64,000 nucleotides of DNA from positions 333,779-397,778 of the forward strand of contig NZ_LMSB01000034.1 of assembly GCF_001428005.1 (NCBI RefSeq), written 5' to 3'. Positions 15,314 through 24,471 of the stretch are shown piece by piece (the first letter of the stretch is position 1; the number at the start of each line of letters is the position of its first letter). The stretch comes from Arthrobacter sp. Soil736 (lineage in GTDB: Bacteria; Actinomycetota; Actinomycetes; Actinomycetales; Micrococcaceae). Position numbers and translations under genes: made by a program. The notes under the pieces were generated by a model. It searched no databases. It was not told where the DNA came from and worked only from the letters and a program-made list of their open reading frames with translations.

Positions 15314-17683
15314 CTAGGCGCGGGCGCGCACCACGGGGAGGCTCGCCGTCGGCGGCCCGCTCGGGAAGATCGACGGTTCAGGAACCTCAACGGGGTCCAA
15401 CGCCACCCGGACGGGATCGGCGCCGACGGACCAGACTTCGCCCCGAACGTCGACCTCCAGCATTTCGCCGTCGAGGACGCTCAGCGTGATGGCGGCCGGA
15501 TCCAGGTCCACGAGGAGCAGCCGCCCCTGGAGCTTCAGGTGGAAGGATAGGCTGTCCCATTCCTCGGGAAGCCGCGGGTCGAAGTAGGGCACAGCACCCT
15601 GGTCCCGGAGCCCGGCGAAGCCGCAGACCAGCGAGCTCCACACGCCGCCGGTCGAAGCGATGTGCACGCCGTCGATCGTGTTGCCGTGGGAGTCGTCCAG
15701 GTCGATGAACACGGCGTTCGTGAAGTGTTCCAGGGCCGCCTTGCGGTATCCCACTTCGGCGGCCATGATCCCCTGGACGCACGCGGACAGCGTTGAGTCG
15801 CCGGTGGTGATGGGATCGTAGAAATCGAAGGCGCGGCGCTTCTCCTCGGCGGTGAATTCCTGCCACTGCAGGAACATGGCCAGCACCGTGTCGGCCTGCT
15901 TGAGCACCTGGTGCCGGTAGATCACCAGCGGGTGGAAGTTCAGCAGCAGCGGGTACTTGGAGCGGGGCGTTGTCCAGTCCCACGGCTCCAGGGTCATGAA
16001 GTCGTTATCCTGCGAGTACACCTGGAAGCGCTCATCGAACGGCAGCTGGATCCGGGCCGCGGCGGCTTCCCACAGCTGCCGCTCGGCGTCGTCGATTTCC
16101 GGGTGGTCCAGCGCGGCCGCGGCCCGCAGGTTAAACCGGGCCATGACGTTGGTGTAGAGGTTGTCGTTCACCACGGCCGTGTACTCATCCGGTCCGGTCA
16201 CGCCGTGGATGTGGAAGAGTCCGTCCTTGCCGAAGAATCCGAGGGACACCCACATCCGGGCGGTCTCGATGAGCAGGTCCGCGCCCATGCCGCCGCGGAA
16301 CTCGGAGTCGCCGCTCGCCCAGACATACCGGTTGGCGGCGAAGGCGATGGCCGCGGCAATGTGGAACTGCGCCGTGCCGGCTGCGTAGTAGGCACTGGCC
16401 TCCAGCCCGTTGATGGTCCGCCAGGGGAACAGCGCGCCGTCCACGCTGAGTTCCTTGGCCCGAATCTTGGCGTCCGGCAGCATCTCGTGGCGGAATTCCA
16501 GGACCTGGCGGGCGCCGGCGGGGTTGGTGTAGGTCAGGTACGGCAGGAGGTAGACCTCCTGGTCCCAGAAGTAGTGCCCTTCGTAGCCCGAGCCGCTCAC
16601 GCCCTTGGCGGGGATGCCCGCAACTCCGGCGCGGGCCGTGGCCTGTGCCAGCTGGAAGAGGTTCCAGCGGATGGCCTGCTGCAGCTCGGGCTGGCCGCCC
16701 ATCTGGATGTCCGCGGTGGACCAGTAGTCGCGGTAATGGGCTTCGCTTTCGGCAAAGACCTCGCGCACCGGCTTCAGGCCCGCCTCGGCCGCCTCGGCAG
16801 GGTCCAGCCCGGCCTGGGCGTCGGCAGCTCCCGGCACGCCGGCGAGCGCACCCCGGGCCACGGCGTAGCTGACGCTCTTCTCGAGCCGGAACGGCTCATC
16901 CGCGCCAACGGCCAGCACATAGCGGACGCTGCTGTCGTCCTGGTCCACGATCGTGTCGAAGGGCTGGTGCCCCGCGGACGTCCAGTGGTCCACGGCAACC
17001 CCCACGCGCTGCTTGGATTCCGCCGCCTCCCAGGACAGCCGGAGCGAGCCGTCGCCGCCGTCGATCCTGAGGGGAAGCAGGACGCGGCCGGCGTGCCGGC
17101 CTGCCCGGCGGGGATCATGCGCGGAGTGGTCGTCCACGGGCTGGTCCTGCCGGTTGATCACGGACGAGGTCACGTCCGCGGAGACGGCGCGGTCCGTGGA
17201 AAGCTCCAGGGAAATGCCGAGGCTGCCGCGCGACTCGAACCCTACGGCGCGGCGTTCCACCGTGGTGACCGTGGCACCTGACCGGCACTGCCACACGATG
17301 CGGCACTCGTAGATTCCGGTGGCGAAATCCGTGGACCGGCGGTAGTCCAGCACGTTCGATTCAGCGAGAGTGAGCGTTTCGCCGTCGACGATCACCGTGA
17401 AGTTGTTGGCGTCCGGGATGTAGAGGATCCGCTGCCCGGTGCGGGCGAAGCCGAAGGCATTTTCCGCGTGCTTGATGTCCCAGATCTCGTGGAATCCGTT
17501 GATGAAGCTGCCCGGAAGCTCAGCATCTGCGGCTGCCCAATGGGAGCCTCTGATGCCGAGATGTCCGTTGCCAAGGGCAAAGAGCGTTTCGAGCGTGCCG
17601 GCGTTGCCGGGGGCGTGGCTGGTCTCCACGAGCTTCCAGGGATCGTTGGGGAAGCGGACGCGGTCAGCAGTAATGAGTGCCAT
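15314..17683 (-). CDS. Glycoside hydrolase family 65 disaccharide phosphorylase
   Basis: A 789-residue GH65 protein. These inverting phosphorylases split alpha-glucobioses (maltose, trehalose, kojibiose, nigerose) with phosphate to beta-glucose-1-phosphate. The (alpha/alpha)6 barrel carries YEGHYFWDQEVYLLPYL and the catalytic acid Glu500 in HGVTGPDEYTAVVNDNLYTN. IKAKELS-type and GTIDGVHIASTGGVWSSLVCGF-type phosphate-site regions are recognisable. The beta-phosphoglucomutase gene just upstream converts the product to glucose-6-phosphate, which supports a phosphorylase over a hydrolase. Which disaccharide is used is not decided by sequence. An AAGGAA ribosome site precedes ATG 17683. Confidence 0.9.
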   Translation of the reverse strand: MALITADRVRFPNDPWKLVETSHAPGNAGTLETLFALGNGHLGIRGSHWAAADAELPGSFINGFHEIWDIKHAENAFGFARTGQRILYIPDANNFTVIVDGETLTLAESNVLDYRRSTDFATGIYECRIVWQCRSGATVTTVERRAVGFESRGSLGISLELSTDRAVSADVTSSVINRQDQPVDDHSAHDPRRAGRHAGRVLLPLRIDGGDGSLRLSWEAAESKQRVGVAVDHWTSAGHQPFDTIVDQDDSSVRYVLAVGADEPFRLEKSVSYAVARGALAGVPGAADAQAGLDPAEAAEAGLKPVREVFAESEAHYRDYWSTADIQMGGQPELQQAIRWNLFQLAQATARAGVAGIPAKGVSGSGYEGHYFWDQEVYLLPYLTYTNPAGARQVLEFRHEMLPDAKIRAKELSVDGALFPWRTINGLEASAYYAAGTAQFHIAAAIAFAANRYVWASGDSEFRGGMGADLLIETARMWVSLGFFGKDGLFHIHGVTGPDEYTAVVNDNLYTNVMARFNLRAAAALDHPEIDDAERQLWEAAAARIQLPFDERFQVYSQDNDFMTLEPWDWTTPRSKYPLLLNFHPLVIYRHQVLKQADTVLAMFLQWQEFTAEEKRRAFDFYDPITTGDSTLSACVQGIMAAEVGYRKAALEHFTNAVFIDLDDSHGNTIDGVHIASTGGVWSSLVCGFAGLRDQGAVPYFDPRLPEEWDSLSFHLKLQGRLLLVDLDPAAITLSVLDGEMLEVDVRGEVWSVGADPVRVALDPVEVPEPSIFPSGPPTASLPVVRARA

Positions 17684-17769
17684 GAGTGGCGTTCCTTAGG
17701 CGGTCGGAGGTGCGGCCAGGGTTGGGGACCTGGCGGGCGGTTCTGCGCTGCTTGGCTAGGACAGTGGGG

Positions 17770-18516
17770 CTAGAGGAGTTCGTCAAGATCGTTGACCACG
17801 AGCGTGGCGCCGGCATCCAGCAGCGTCTGGCGTCCTGCGCCCCGGTCCACGCCGATCACCGAATGGAAGCTGCCGGCGTTTCCTGCCTGCACGCCGGAAA
17901 CGGCATCCTCGACGACGACGCACTCTTCGCTGGGCAGGTCCAGGAGCCGGGCGGCATAGTCGTAGGTCGCCGGGCTGGGCTTGCCGGGAAGGCCTTCGGC
18001 AGCGGCCACGACGCCGTCAACAACCACCGCGAAGTGGACGTCCAGCCCGGCTGCGCGCAGCACCGACGGGGCGTTGCGCGAGGAGGACACGACGGCGACC
18101 TTCAGTCCGCGCGCCAGCGCGGCTTCGAGGAAGCGCACCGATCCCGTGTACGGCTCCACGCCGGCACTGACGATGTCGTTGAAGATCTTGTTTTTCCGGT
18201 TGCCGAGGCCCTGAACGGTGGCGTGGTCCGGATTGTCGTCGGTGGGACCCTCGGGAAGCGTGATGCCGCGCGATGTCAGGAAGTCCCGGACGCCGTCGAA
18301 CCTCGGCTTGCCGTCAATGTGGTCGAAGTAGTCGCTCTCGCGGTAGCCGGCCTTGCCGGGCTGGGACTCGAGGTAGCCGTCGAAGAGCTCCTGCCAGGCA
18401 CGCTCATGGACCACCGCGGTGGGTGTGAGCACGCCGTCAAGGTCGAAGAGGACGGCGGAAGCACCCGTCCAGCTGTTCGGTGTGCTGACGGGACTGGGGT
18501 TGGGAAGATCGGTCAT
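17770..18516 (-). CDS. pgmB: HAD-superfamily beta-phosphoglucomutase
   Basis: A 248-residue HAD protein with FDLDGVLTP (Asp25 nucleophile, Asp27 acid/base) and the helical cap of the beta-PGM type (HERAWQELFDGYL...YFDHIDGKPRFDGVRDFL). VAVVSSSRNA is motif II, GKPSPATYDYAARLL carries the motif III Lys, and VVVEDAVSGVQAGNAG is motif IV. It converts beta-glucose-1-phosphate to glucose-6-phosphate. Its position 86 bp before the GH65 phosphorylase makes a complete disaccharide route. A LacI-type operator lies about 340 bp upstream in a gene-free stretch. Confidence 0.88.
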   Translation of the reverse strand: MTDLPNPSPVSTPNSWTGASAVLFDLDGVLTPTAVVHERAWQELFDGYLESQPGKAGYRESDYFDHIDGKPRFDGVRDFLTSRGITLPEGPTDDNPDHATVQGLGNRKNKIFNDIVSAGVEPYTGSVRFLEAALARGLKVAVVSSSRNAPSVLRAAGLDVHFAVVVDGVVAAAEGLPGKPSPATYDYAARLLDLPSEECVVVEDAVSGVQAGNAGSFHSVIGVDRGAGRQTLLDAGATLVVNDLDELL

Positions 18517-18917
18517 GCCTGGTGCGGTGTCCTTTCGGATTGCGGACAGCAGTGGTTGGGGACCATGCGGAAAGGGTTGGTCGCCGGTGACCGTGGGAGC
18601 TGATTCTGCGGCTCTTGCCGCTAGTGGCGCGGTGCCTCGACCGTTCGCCGGCTCCGATGGGCCAGCCCGGCTTCAGTGACGGGCTTTGTGGCGTTCAGGT
18701 GGCATACACGCGCGGACGCTCTGAGAAACGTCTCATTCCATAATGACGGGACTGAAGCGTCAGGGCAACATAGGGGGCATTCCTTAAAACAGGCATCGCG
18801 CAGCCCGGCCCTTTCAAACGCTCTCGTCGTGGGCCGGCGTTCCCGGCCGAAGACGAGTGTAAGCGCTTGCAATTTACCCGGCAACTGTTTTTACCGCCCC
18901 GCGTTTCGCCATTTGGC
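18517..18917. promoter_or_regulatory. 401-bp intergenic control region of the pgmB-GH65 operon
   Basis: No convincing gene. It holds the LacI-type operator described separately and, nearer pgmB, GC-rich sequence with no clear -35/-10 pair that I can defend. A short GAGA...TCTC repeat at about 18721-18732 is too small to call. Confidence 0.5.
18859..18872. promoter_or_regulatory. LacI/GalR-family operator
   Basis: TGTAAGCGCTTGCA is a near-perfect palindrome around the central CG, 13 of 14 positions matching the TGTAAGCGCTTACA consensus of LacI-family sugar regulators. It is upstream of pgmB-GH65 on the minus strand. No LacI-family gene lies in the window. Confidence 0.6.
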
Positions 18918-19535
18918 TCAGTTCAGGACGTAGTGGCGGAGGAACGCGCCGACGTCCACCATCTCCGCCTTCGACATCGCATGGCCCATGCCGGGATATG
19001 TCCGCGCGGTCAGCCGGGTATGGGCATCCAGCCACTCCGCGGTGTAGGCGGTGGCGTCCTCGTTGATGACCAGATCGGCCTTGTCCCTGCCCCAGAAAAA
19101 CGGCGGCGGGACGTCAAAGGATTCGCTGAGCGCCAGCAGATCGTTGTCCAGGACAAAACCGGAAAGCCCGACGACGGCGGGAAAGCCCCGCGGCCGCAGC
19201 CGCAGCAGCGTGCTCGCCATCGCCATGCCCTGCGAATACCCCAGCAGGCTCACGCTGCTGTGCGCCCCTTTGACCGAATCGATCCAGGAAAAGACCGAGT
19301 TGGCGGCCGCGATGACGTCGGCAAAATCGTTCGCCAGGAAGTAGTCCAGCAGGAACCACCCGTAGCCGTCAGCGACCGGCATGGGCGCGCGCAGCGCGGC
19401 GCACGTGAATTCGGACGGGAGGTGGCCGAACAGATTCACCATCCGGGACTCGTCCGTACCGTAGCCGTGCATCATGACCAGCAGCGGCGTGCCGGCGCGC
19501 TCATTTTCCGGCTTTGACCAAACGACTGTCTCCAT
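18918..19535 (-). CDS. Alpha/beta hydrolase, phospholipase/carboxylesterase type
   Basis: A 205-residue cytosolic serine hydrolase. The oxyanion region is TPLLVMMHGYGTDES, the nucleophile elbow is GYSQGMAM, and the C-terminal GMGHAMSKAE supplies the catalytic His. The size and motifs match the YpfH/Est group of small-ester carboxylesterases. The substrate is unknown. It is monocistronic, and the upstream gene is divergent across a 170-bp gap. Confidence 0.85.
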   Translation of the reverse strand: METVVWSKPENERAGTPLLVMMHGYGTDESRMVNLFGHLPSEFTCAALRAPMPVADGYGWFLLDYFLANDFADVIAAANSVFSWIDSVKGAHSSVSLLGYSQGMAMASTLLRLRPRGFPAVVGLSGFVLDNDLLALSESFDVPPPFFWGRDKADLVINEDATAYTAEWLDAHTRLTARTYPGMGHAMSKAEMVDVGAFLRHYVLN

Positions 19536-19705
19536 CGGAACAGCCTAGCGAGTCAGCACGGATCGATCCCGGGCTGACCTGCGCAGATGATTGAAACAGG
19601 GGTTACCGCGATGTAGCCTGACGCTTGACAGCATGCTTAGCAATTGACGCATGACAGGCCGTACTTACCAAGTTGCGGGAAGTCCGCGAACGCAAGGAGC
19701 AAGCC

Positions 19706-19963
19706 ATGAGAATCGGTTCAGCCATCTTCCTGATCGCCATCGGCGCCATCCTGGCCTGGGCCATCACCCCGGGGCTCATCCCGAATGTCGACCAGACGCT
19801 GATCGGCTACATCCTCATGGCGGTGGGCGTGATCGGGCTGATCGCCTCCCTCATCCTGGCGTCCCCCGGACGGAGCCGCCGCATCAGCGAAACGCGCTCG
19901 GTAGTGGACCCCAACCCCGGCGAGCGGATCACCCGCAACGAAAGCCGTGACGGCGGACTCTGA
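19706..19963 (+). CDS. DUF6458-type small membrane protein
   Basis: An 85-residue protein with two hydrophobic segments: RIGSAIFLIAIGAILAWAI, then GYILMAVGVIGLIASLILA, followed by a basic tail (RSRRISETR). The N-terminal MRIG start and the two-helix plan match DUF6458 proteins common in actinobacteria. ATG 19706 follows AGGAG by 8 nt; an in-frame upstream extension is unlikely. A stress-gene-type motif AGCATGCTTAG lies at 19630-19640 and a strong terminator follows. Confidence 0.8.
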   Translation: MRIGSAIFLIAIGAILAWAITPGLIPNVDQTLIGYILMAVGVIGLIASLILASPGRSRRISETRSVVDPNPGERITRNESRDGGL

Positions 19964-20049
19964 CGGCGGACTCCAGGGTCGCGCAGGAGGAACACCGCGC
20001 CGCGGAACGGCCGACCGGCCGGCCGTGGACCCCCAGATCAACACCGGAC

Positions 20050-20085
20050 TGCCGGGCCAGACCTCCGGGTCCGGCCCGGCATTTT
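20050..20085 (+). terminator. Intrinsic terminator with U-tract
   Basis: TGCCGGGCC (20050-20058) pairs with GGCCCGGCA (20073-20081) and is followed by TTTT, one of the few in this window with a real U-run. Confidence 0.75.
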
Positions 20086-20088
20086 GGT

Positions 20089-20132
20089 TTCATGTTGTTT
20101 TTCATTGACAAACCAACATGAACGAAGATAAA
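20089..20132 (+). promoter_or_regulatory. fru operon promoter with flanking operator
   Basis: A -35 TTGACA at 20105-20110 and a -10 GATAAA at 20127-20132 (16-bp spacing) form a good promoter. A perfect 9-bp inverted repeat TTCATGTTG (20089-20097) and CAACATGAA (20114-20122) brackets the -35. Its placement over the promoter suggests the FruR binding site. Confidence 0.6.
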
Positions 20133-20261
20133 GTCAAGTAATTGCAGATCATGTGACCACAGTCACGGATCAGGCAATCTCTGACCGGCAATCACTGCCC
20201 AGGCAGTGACGGATCGGTTTGCAGTAGTTACGCAGTGCAGGACTTACGCAATGGAGGGTAT

Positions 20262-21071
20262 GTGTTCGCTGAGGAGCGTCAGCAGCAGATCGCCGGGCTC
20301 GTGGCAGCCAGCGGCCGCGCCAGCGTCACCGATCTCGCCGAGCGCTTCCGGATCACCACCGAAACCGTCCGCCGCGACCTTGCCGCCCTCGAATCCGCAG
20401 GCACGCTGCGCCGCGTGCATGGCGGGGCGGTCTCCGCTGACCGCTTCAGCACCACCGAGGAAAGCATCCTCGAGCGGACCATCCAGCGACAGGCCCAGAA
20501 ACTCCGCATCGCCGAGGCCGCCCTCAAGTTCCTTCCGCAGGGCCCGTCCGGCAGCATCCTCCTGGACGCCGGCTCCACCACCGAGGTCCTGGCGGACCTC
20601 CTCGCCCGCCGCAGTGCCGGCGGAACCGGCTCCCAGGGTGCGGACGGCGAAAGGGAACTGGTGGTCATCACGCACGCCATTCCCATCGCCGCGAAACTTG
20701 CCAGCACACCCGGAATAGCCCTGGAGGTCCTCGGCGGCCGGGTGCGGGGACTCACCCAGGCGGCCGTCGGGCAGGCGACCGTGGACGCAGCGCACAAGCT
20801 CCGGCCGGACATCGCCTTCGTGGGAACCAACGGCATCCACGCGAGCTTCGGCCTCAGCACTCCCGATCCTGAAGAAGCCGCCGTCAAGGCTGCCTTCGTC
20901 CACTCGGCCCGCCGCATCGTGGTGCTGGCCGACTCGTCCAAGCTGGACGCGGAAACGCTCGTCCAGTTCGCCTCCTTGAAAGATCTGGACACCGTGATCA
21001 CTGACCGCAAACCCAGTTCCGAACTAGCGGCCGCCCTCGCCGAGGCCGGCGTCGAGGTGGTGATCGCATGA
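20262..21071 (+). CDS. fruR: DeoR-family regulator of fructose PTS genes
   Basis: About 269 residues. GTG 20262 is chosen because the product then begins FAEERQQQIAGLV, the usual DeoR start, with GGAGGG just upstream (short spacing). The HTH is RASVTDLAERFRITTETVRRDLAALE, followed by GTLRRVHGG. The sugar-phosphate sensor domain has LLDAGSTTEVLADLL and FVGTNGIHASFGLSTPD. It lies first in the fru operon and overlaps fruK by 4 bp. Such regulators repress in the absence of fructose-1-phosphate. Confidence 0.87.
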   Translation: MFAEERQQQIAGLVAASGRASVTDLAERFRITTETVRRDLAALESAGTLRRVHGGAVSADRFSTTEESILERTIQRQAQKLRIAEAALKFLPQGPSGSILLDAGSTTEVLADLLARRSAGGTGSQGADGERELVVITHAIPIAAKLASTPGIALEVLGGRVRGLTQAAVGQATVDAAHKLRPDIAFVGTNGIHASFGLSTPDPEEAAVKAAFVHSARRIVVLADSSKLDAETLVQFASLKDLDTVITDRKPSSELAAALAEAGVEVVIA

Positions 21072-22066
21072 TTGTCACCCTCACCGCAAATCCCAGCCTT
21101 GACCGGACGGTGGCGCTGCCTGGCCCCCTTGAACGCGGCGAGGTGCAGCGCGCAGTCTCCGTCCGCCAGGAACCCGGCGGCAAAGGCGTCAATGTCTCCC
21201 GCGCCCTCGTGGCGTCCGGGCTGGAGACCCTGGCTGTACTTCCGGGCGGAGAGTCAGATCCCGTCCTTGCGGGCCTGCGGGATGCCAAGGTGCCTTTCGC
21301 GGCGCTGCCCATCCATGAGCCGCTGCGCACCAATGTGGCGCTCACCGAGCCCGGGGGCGTCACCACCAAGATCAACGAGCCTGGACCGGTCCTCAGCGAA
21401 GAGGCGCAGGAGGCTCTCATCGACCTCCTCCTGGAGCGCTCGCAAGGCGCCAGCTGGGTGGTCCTCGCAGGTTCCCTGCCGCCCGGGGTTCCGGCCGATT
21501 TCTACGCCACCGTCACGCGGAGGCTCCGCTCCCCCGGCTCCGGCACCAGCGTTCCGCAAATCGCCGTCGATTCCTCCGGGGCCCCGCTCGCCGCGGCGAT
21601 CGCGGGCGAAGCGTCAGGAACAGTGTCCGGGAAACCGGATCTGCTCAAACCCAATGCCGAGGAGCTTGCGGAACTCGCCGCCGCAGCAGGTTTCGCCTCG
21701 GTGAGCACGGCTGAGGAACTCGAAGCGGATCCGGAGGCCGCCGCGGCGGCCGCTGCCGCCGTCGTGCGTTCCGGTGTGGGGGCCGTGTTGGCAACGCTCG
21801 GTTCGAAGGGCGCTGTCCTTGTAACGGCCGACGGCGCGTGGCTGGCCACGCATCCGCCGGTCACCGCGGTCAGCACGGTCGGCGCGGGCGATTCGTCGCT
21901 GGCCGGATATCTGCTCGCCGCCAGCCAGGGCGCCGCCCCGGCTGACTGCCTCCGTCAAGCTGTGGCCCATGGTGCCGCAGCCGCTTCCCTGCCGGGCTCC
22001 ACAGTCCCGGCAGTCCACCAAACCACCCCCGAAGCCGTTACCATCACGGCCCTCCGGAAGGATTGA
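21068..22066 (+). CDS. fruK: 1-phosphofructokinase
   Basis: A 332-residue PfkB-family kinase that turns fructose-1-phosphate, delivered by the adjacent PTS, into fructose-1,6-bisphosphate. Motifs are IVTLTANPSLDRTV at the start, QEPGGKGVNVSRAL (substrate site), and the catalytic GAGDSSLAGYL with Asp275. KPNAEELAEL is the second signature. The ATG overlaps the fruR stop as ATGA. Length and gene order (fruR-fruK-fruA) are typical. Confidence 0.93.
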   Translation: MIVTLTANPSLDRTVALPGPLERGEVQRAVSVRQEPGGKGVNVSRALVASGLETLAVLPGGESDPVLAGLRDAKVPFAALPIHEPLRTNVALTEPGGVTTKINEPGPVLSEEAQEALIDLLLERSQGASWVVLAGSLPPGVPADFYATVTRRLRSPGSGTSVPQIAVDSSGAPLAAAIAGEASGTVSGKPDLLKPNAEELAELAAAAGFASVSTAEELEADPEAAAAAAAAVVRSGVGAVLATLGSKGAVLVTADGAWLATHPPVTAVSTVGAGDSSLAGYLLAASQGAAPADCLRQAVAHGAAAASLPGSTVPAVHQTTPEAVTITALRKD

Positions 22067-22068
22067 CA

Positions 22069-24120
22069 GTGACTCAGCTCATCACCACCGACCTGGTCGA
22101 GCTCGACCAGAACCTGGGCAATTCGCCCGAGGACGTGATCCGGCATCTGGCAGGCAGGGTTGCCGCCACCGGACGCGCGAGCGAAGTCGAAGGCCTCTTC
22201 ACCGATGCCTTCGCCCGTGAGCAGAAGACCGCCACCGGCGTGCCCGGCGGCATCGCCATCCCGCACTGCCGCTCGGAAGCGGTGACCGAACCGACCCTCG
22301 CCATGGCACGGCTGTCCCAGCCGGTCGATTTCGGCGCGAAGGACGGTCCCGCCGACCTCATCTTCTTCATCGCAGCGCCGTCGGGTGCGGACCAGGAGCA
22401 CCTCAAGCTGCTGTCCAAGCTGGCCCGCTCCCTGATCAAGAAGGACTTCACCGGGGCCCTGCGCGCCGCCACGTCCAGGGAAGAAATCGTCGAACTCGTG
22501 GAAGACGCCCTCGCGGACAAGCCGGCACCCGCAGTAGCGGCCGCCCCCGCGGAAAGCACCGGAGCCGGCGCAGCCGCCGGCGCCACCGCGGCAAAGGGCG
22601 GCCCCAAGCGGCTGGTTGCCGTCACGGCCTGCCCCACCGGCATCGCACACACCTACATGGCGGCCGACTCCCTCGTGGCCGCCGCCAAGGAAGTGGGCGT
22701 GGACCTGCAGGTCGAGACCCAGGGGTCCTCCGGCGCCAAGCCTCTCGACCCGGCCGTGATCGCCGCTGCCGACGCCGTAATTTTCGCGGTGGACGTGGAC
22801 GTGCGCGGCAAGGAGCGGTTCGCCGGCAAACCCGTTATCAACGCCCCCGTCAAGCGCGGCATCGATGAACCCGCCAAGATGGTCCAGGAAGCACTGGCGG
22901 CGGCAGACAACCCGCACGCCCGCCGTGTTCCGCACTTCGGCGCAGAGGAGCAGGCCGAGGCAGAAGCCGCCGAAAAGGGCGAGCACATCGGCCAGAAACT
23001 GAAGAAGGCGCTCCTCACTGGCGTCAGCTACATGATTCCGTTCGTGGCCGGCGGCGGTCTGCTGATCGCCCTTGGCTTCCTGATGGGCGGGTACCTGATC
23101 ACGCAGTTCGCCGACAAGATCGTCGTGGAGAACAGCATCTTCAACCTGCCCACGCAATTCCCGGACCAGGCGTGGGGTCCGCTGGGCGCATACCTCGGCG
23201 CCGTCCTCTTCAAGATCGGCGCGCTCTCACTGGGCTTCCTCGTTCCCGCCCTCGCAGGCTACATTGCCTACGCGATCGCTGACCGCCCGGGCATCGCGCC
23301 CGGCTTCGTCGCCGGCGCGGTCGCCGGATTCATGGGCGCAGGCTTCCTCGGCGGAATCGTCGGCGGCCTGCTGGCCGGTTATGTCGCCCACTCCATCGGC
23401 AGGATAAACGTGGCACGCTGGCTGCGCGGCCTGATGCCGGTAGTGATCATCCCGCTGCTCGCTTCAATCGTTGCCTCCGGCCTGATGTTCCTCATTCTGG
23501 GTGGTCCGATCGTGGGCATCACCAAGGGCCTGAACGCCTGGCTGTCCGGCTTGACCGGTGCCAGCGCAATCGTCCTCGGCATCATCCTGGGCCTCATGAT
23601 GTGCTTCGACCTCGGTGGCCCCGTCAACAAGGTTGCGTACTCCTTTGCCGTCGCCGGCCTCGGGGCCGCCTCGCTGAACAACCAGGCTCCCTGGCAAATC
23701 ATGGCGGCGGTCATGGCAGCAGGCATGGTGCCCCCGCTGGCCATGGCGTTGGCGTCCACAGTCCTCGACAAGAAGCGCTTCAGCCTCGCCGAACGCGAAA
23801 ACGGCAAGGCAGCCTGGCTGCTCGGAGCGTCGTTCATCTCGGAAGGCGCCATTCCCTTCGCCGCCGCGGATCCGCTGCGCGTCATCCCGGCCAGCATGCT
23901 GGGCGGCGCAGTAACCGGCGCCATCTCGATGGCTTCCGGAGTGGGCTCAAAGGCCCCGCACGGCGGCATCTTCGTCTTCTTCGCCATCGACAACTTCATC
24001 ATGTTCGTCGTCTCCATCCTCGTGGGCACCGTGGTTACCGCGCTGGCGGTAATTGCCCTCAAGCGCTGGGCTGCCAGGAAGGCCGTTGATACGGTGGAGA
24101 GCGTGCCCGTAACAGTCTGA
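22069..24120 (+). CDS. fruA: Fructose-specific PTS enzyme IIABC
   Basis: About 683 residues combining three domains. IIA comes first (phospho-His66 in GIAIPHCRSEAV), then an Ala-rich linker, IIB (Cys188 in VAVTACPTGIAHTYMAA), and IIC from about residue 310 with eight or more membrane spans (VSYMIPFVAGGGLLIALGFL, GFVAGAVAGFMGAGFLGGIVGG). It imports fructose as fructose-1-phosphate. GTG 22069 follows GGAAGGA by 6 nt; the upstream TTG has no room for a ribosome site. It begins 3 bp after the fruK stop. Confidence 0.93.
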   Translation: MTQLITTDLVELDQNLGNSPEDVIRHLAGRVAATGRASEVEGLFTDAFAREQKTATGVPGGIAIPHCRSEAVTEPTLAMARLSQPVDFGAKDGPADLIFFIAAPSGADQEHLKLLSKLARSLIKKDFTGALRAATSREEIVELVEDALADKPAPAVAAAPAESTGAGAAAGATAAKGGPKRLVAVTACPTGIAHTYMAADSLVAAAKEVGVDLQVETQGSSGAKPLDPAVIAAADAVIFAVDVDVRGKERFAGKPVINAPVKRGIDEPAKMVQEALAAADNPHARRVPHFGAEEQAEAEAAEKGEHIGQKLKKALLTGVSYMIPFVAGGGLLIALGFLMGGYLITQFADKIVVENSIFNLPTQFPDQAWGPLGAYLGAVLFKIGALSLGFLVPALAGYIAYAIADRPGIAPGFVAGAVAGFMGAGFLGGIVGGLLAGYVAHSIGRINVARWLRGLMPVVIIPLLASIVASGLMFLILGGPIVGITKGLNAWLSGLTGASAIVLGIILGLMMCFDLGGPVNKVAYSFAVAGLGAASLNNQAPWQIMAAVMAAGMVPPLAMALASTVLDKKRFSLAERENGKAAWLLGASFISEGAIPFAAADPLRVIPASMLGGAVTGAISMASGVGSKAPHGGIFVFFAIDNFIMFVVSILVGTVVTALAVIALKRWAARKAVDTVESVPVTV

Positions 24121-24177
24121 CCACCCCGCTGATCACCAGCACCACAATCCCCCACACTGCAATTGCAAGGAGCAGAA

Positions 24178-24456
24178 ATGTCCGAACGTACCGCAACCGT
24201 CGCCAGCCGAGTAGGCCTGCACGCCCGCCCGGCAGCCATCTTCGCCGAGGCAGCCGGCGAGTTTGACCTCGACATCACCATCGCCCGCGAAGGGGAGCCT
24301 GCCGACGAAGCCATGGACGCCGCCAGCATCCTGTCCCTCATGAGCCTTGGCGCATCGCACGGCGACGTTGTGGTGCTCCGGGCCGACGGTGAAGGCGCCG
24401 ACGCCGCCCTCGAACGCCTGGTCCAGATCCTGGAAACGGACCACGACGCCGAATAG
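24178..24456 (+). CDS. ptsH: Phosphocarrier protein HPr
   Basis: A 92-residue HPr with the phosphorylation site His15 in VGLHARPAA and the regulatory-site region around Ser50 (DAASILSLMSLG). It passes phosphate from enzyme I to fruA. ATG 24178 follows AAGGAG. It completes the fru operon; enzyme I is not in the window. A long hairpin follows. Confidence 0.95.
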   Translation: MSERTATVASRVGLHARPAAIFAEAAGEFDLDITIAREGEPADEAMDAASILSLMSLGASHGDVVVLRADGEGADAALERLVQILETDHDAE

Positions 24457-24471
24457 GCCCAGCCAGTTCAC

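Noticed and set aside
15911..17281. 456-codon frame antisense to the GH65 gene
   Set aside because: GH65 motifs are intact on the minus strand; the opposite frame is composition-driven.
21955..23157. 400-codon frame antisense to fruA
   Set aside because: A Gly-rich mirror of a coding sequence; fruA is certain.
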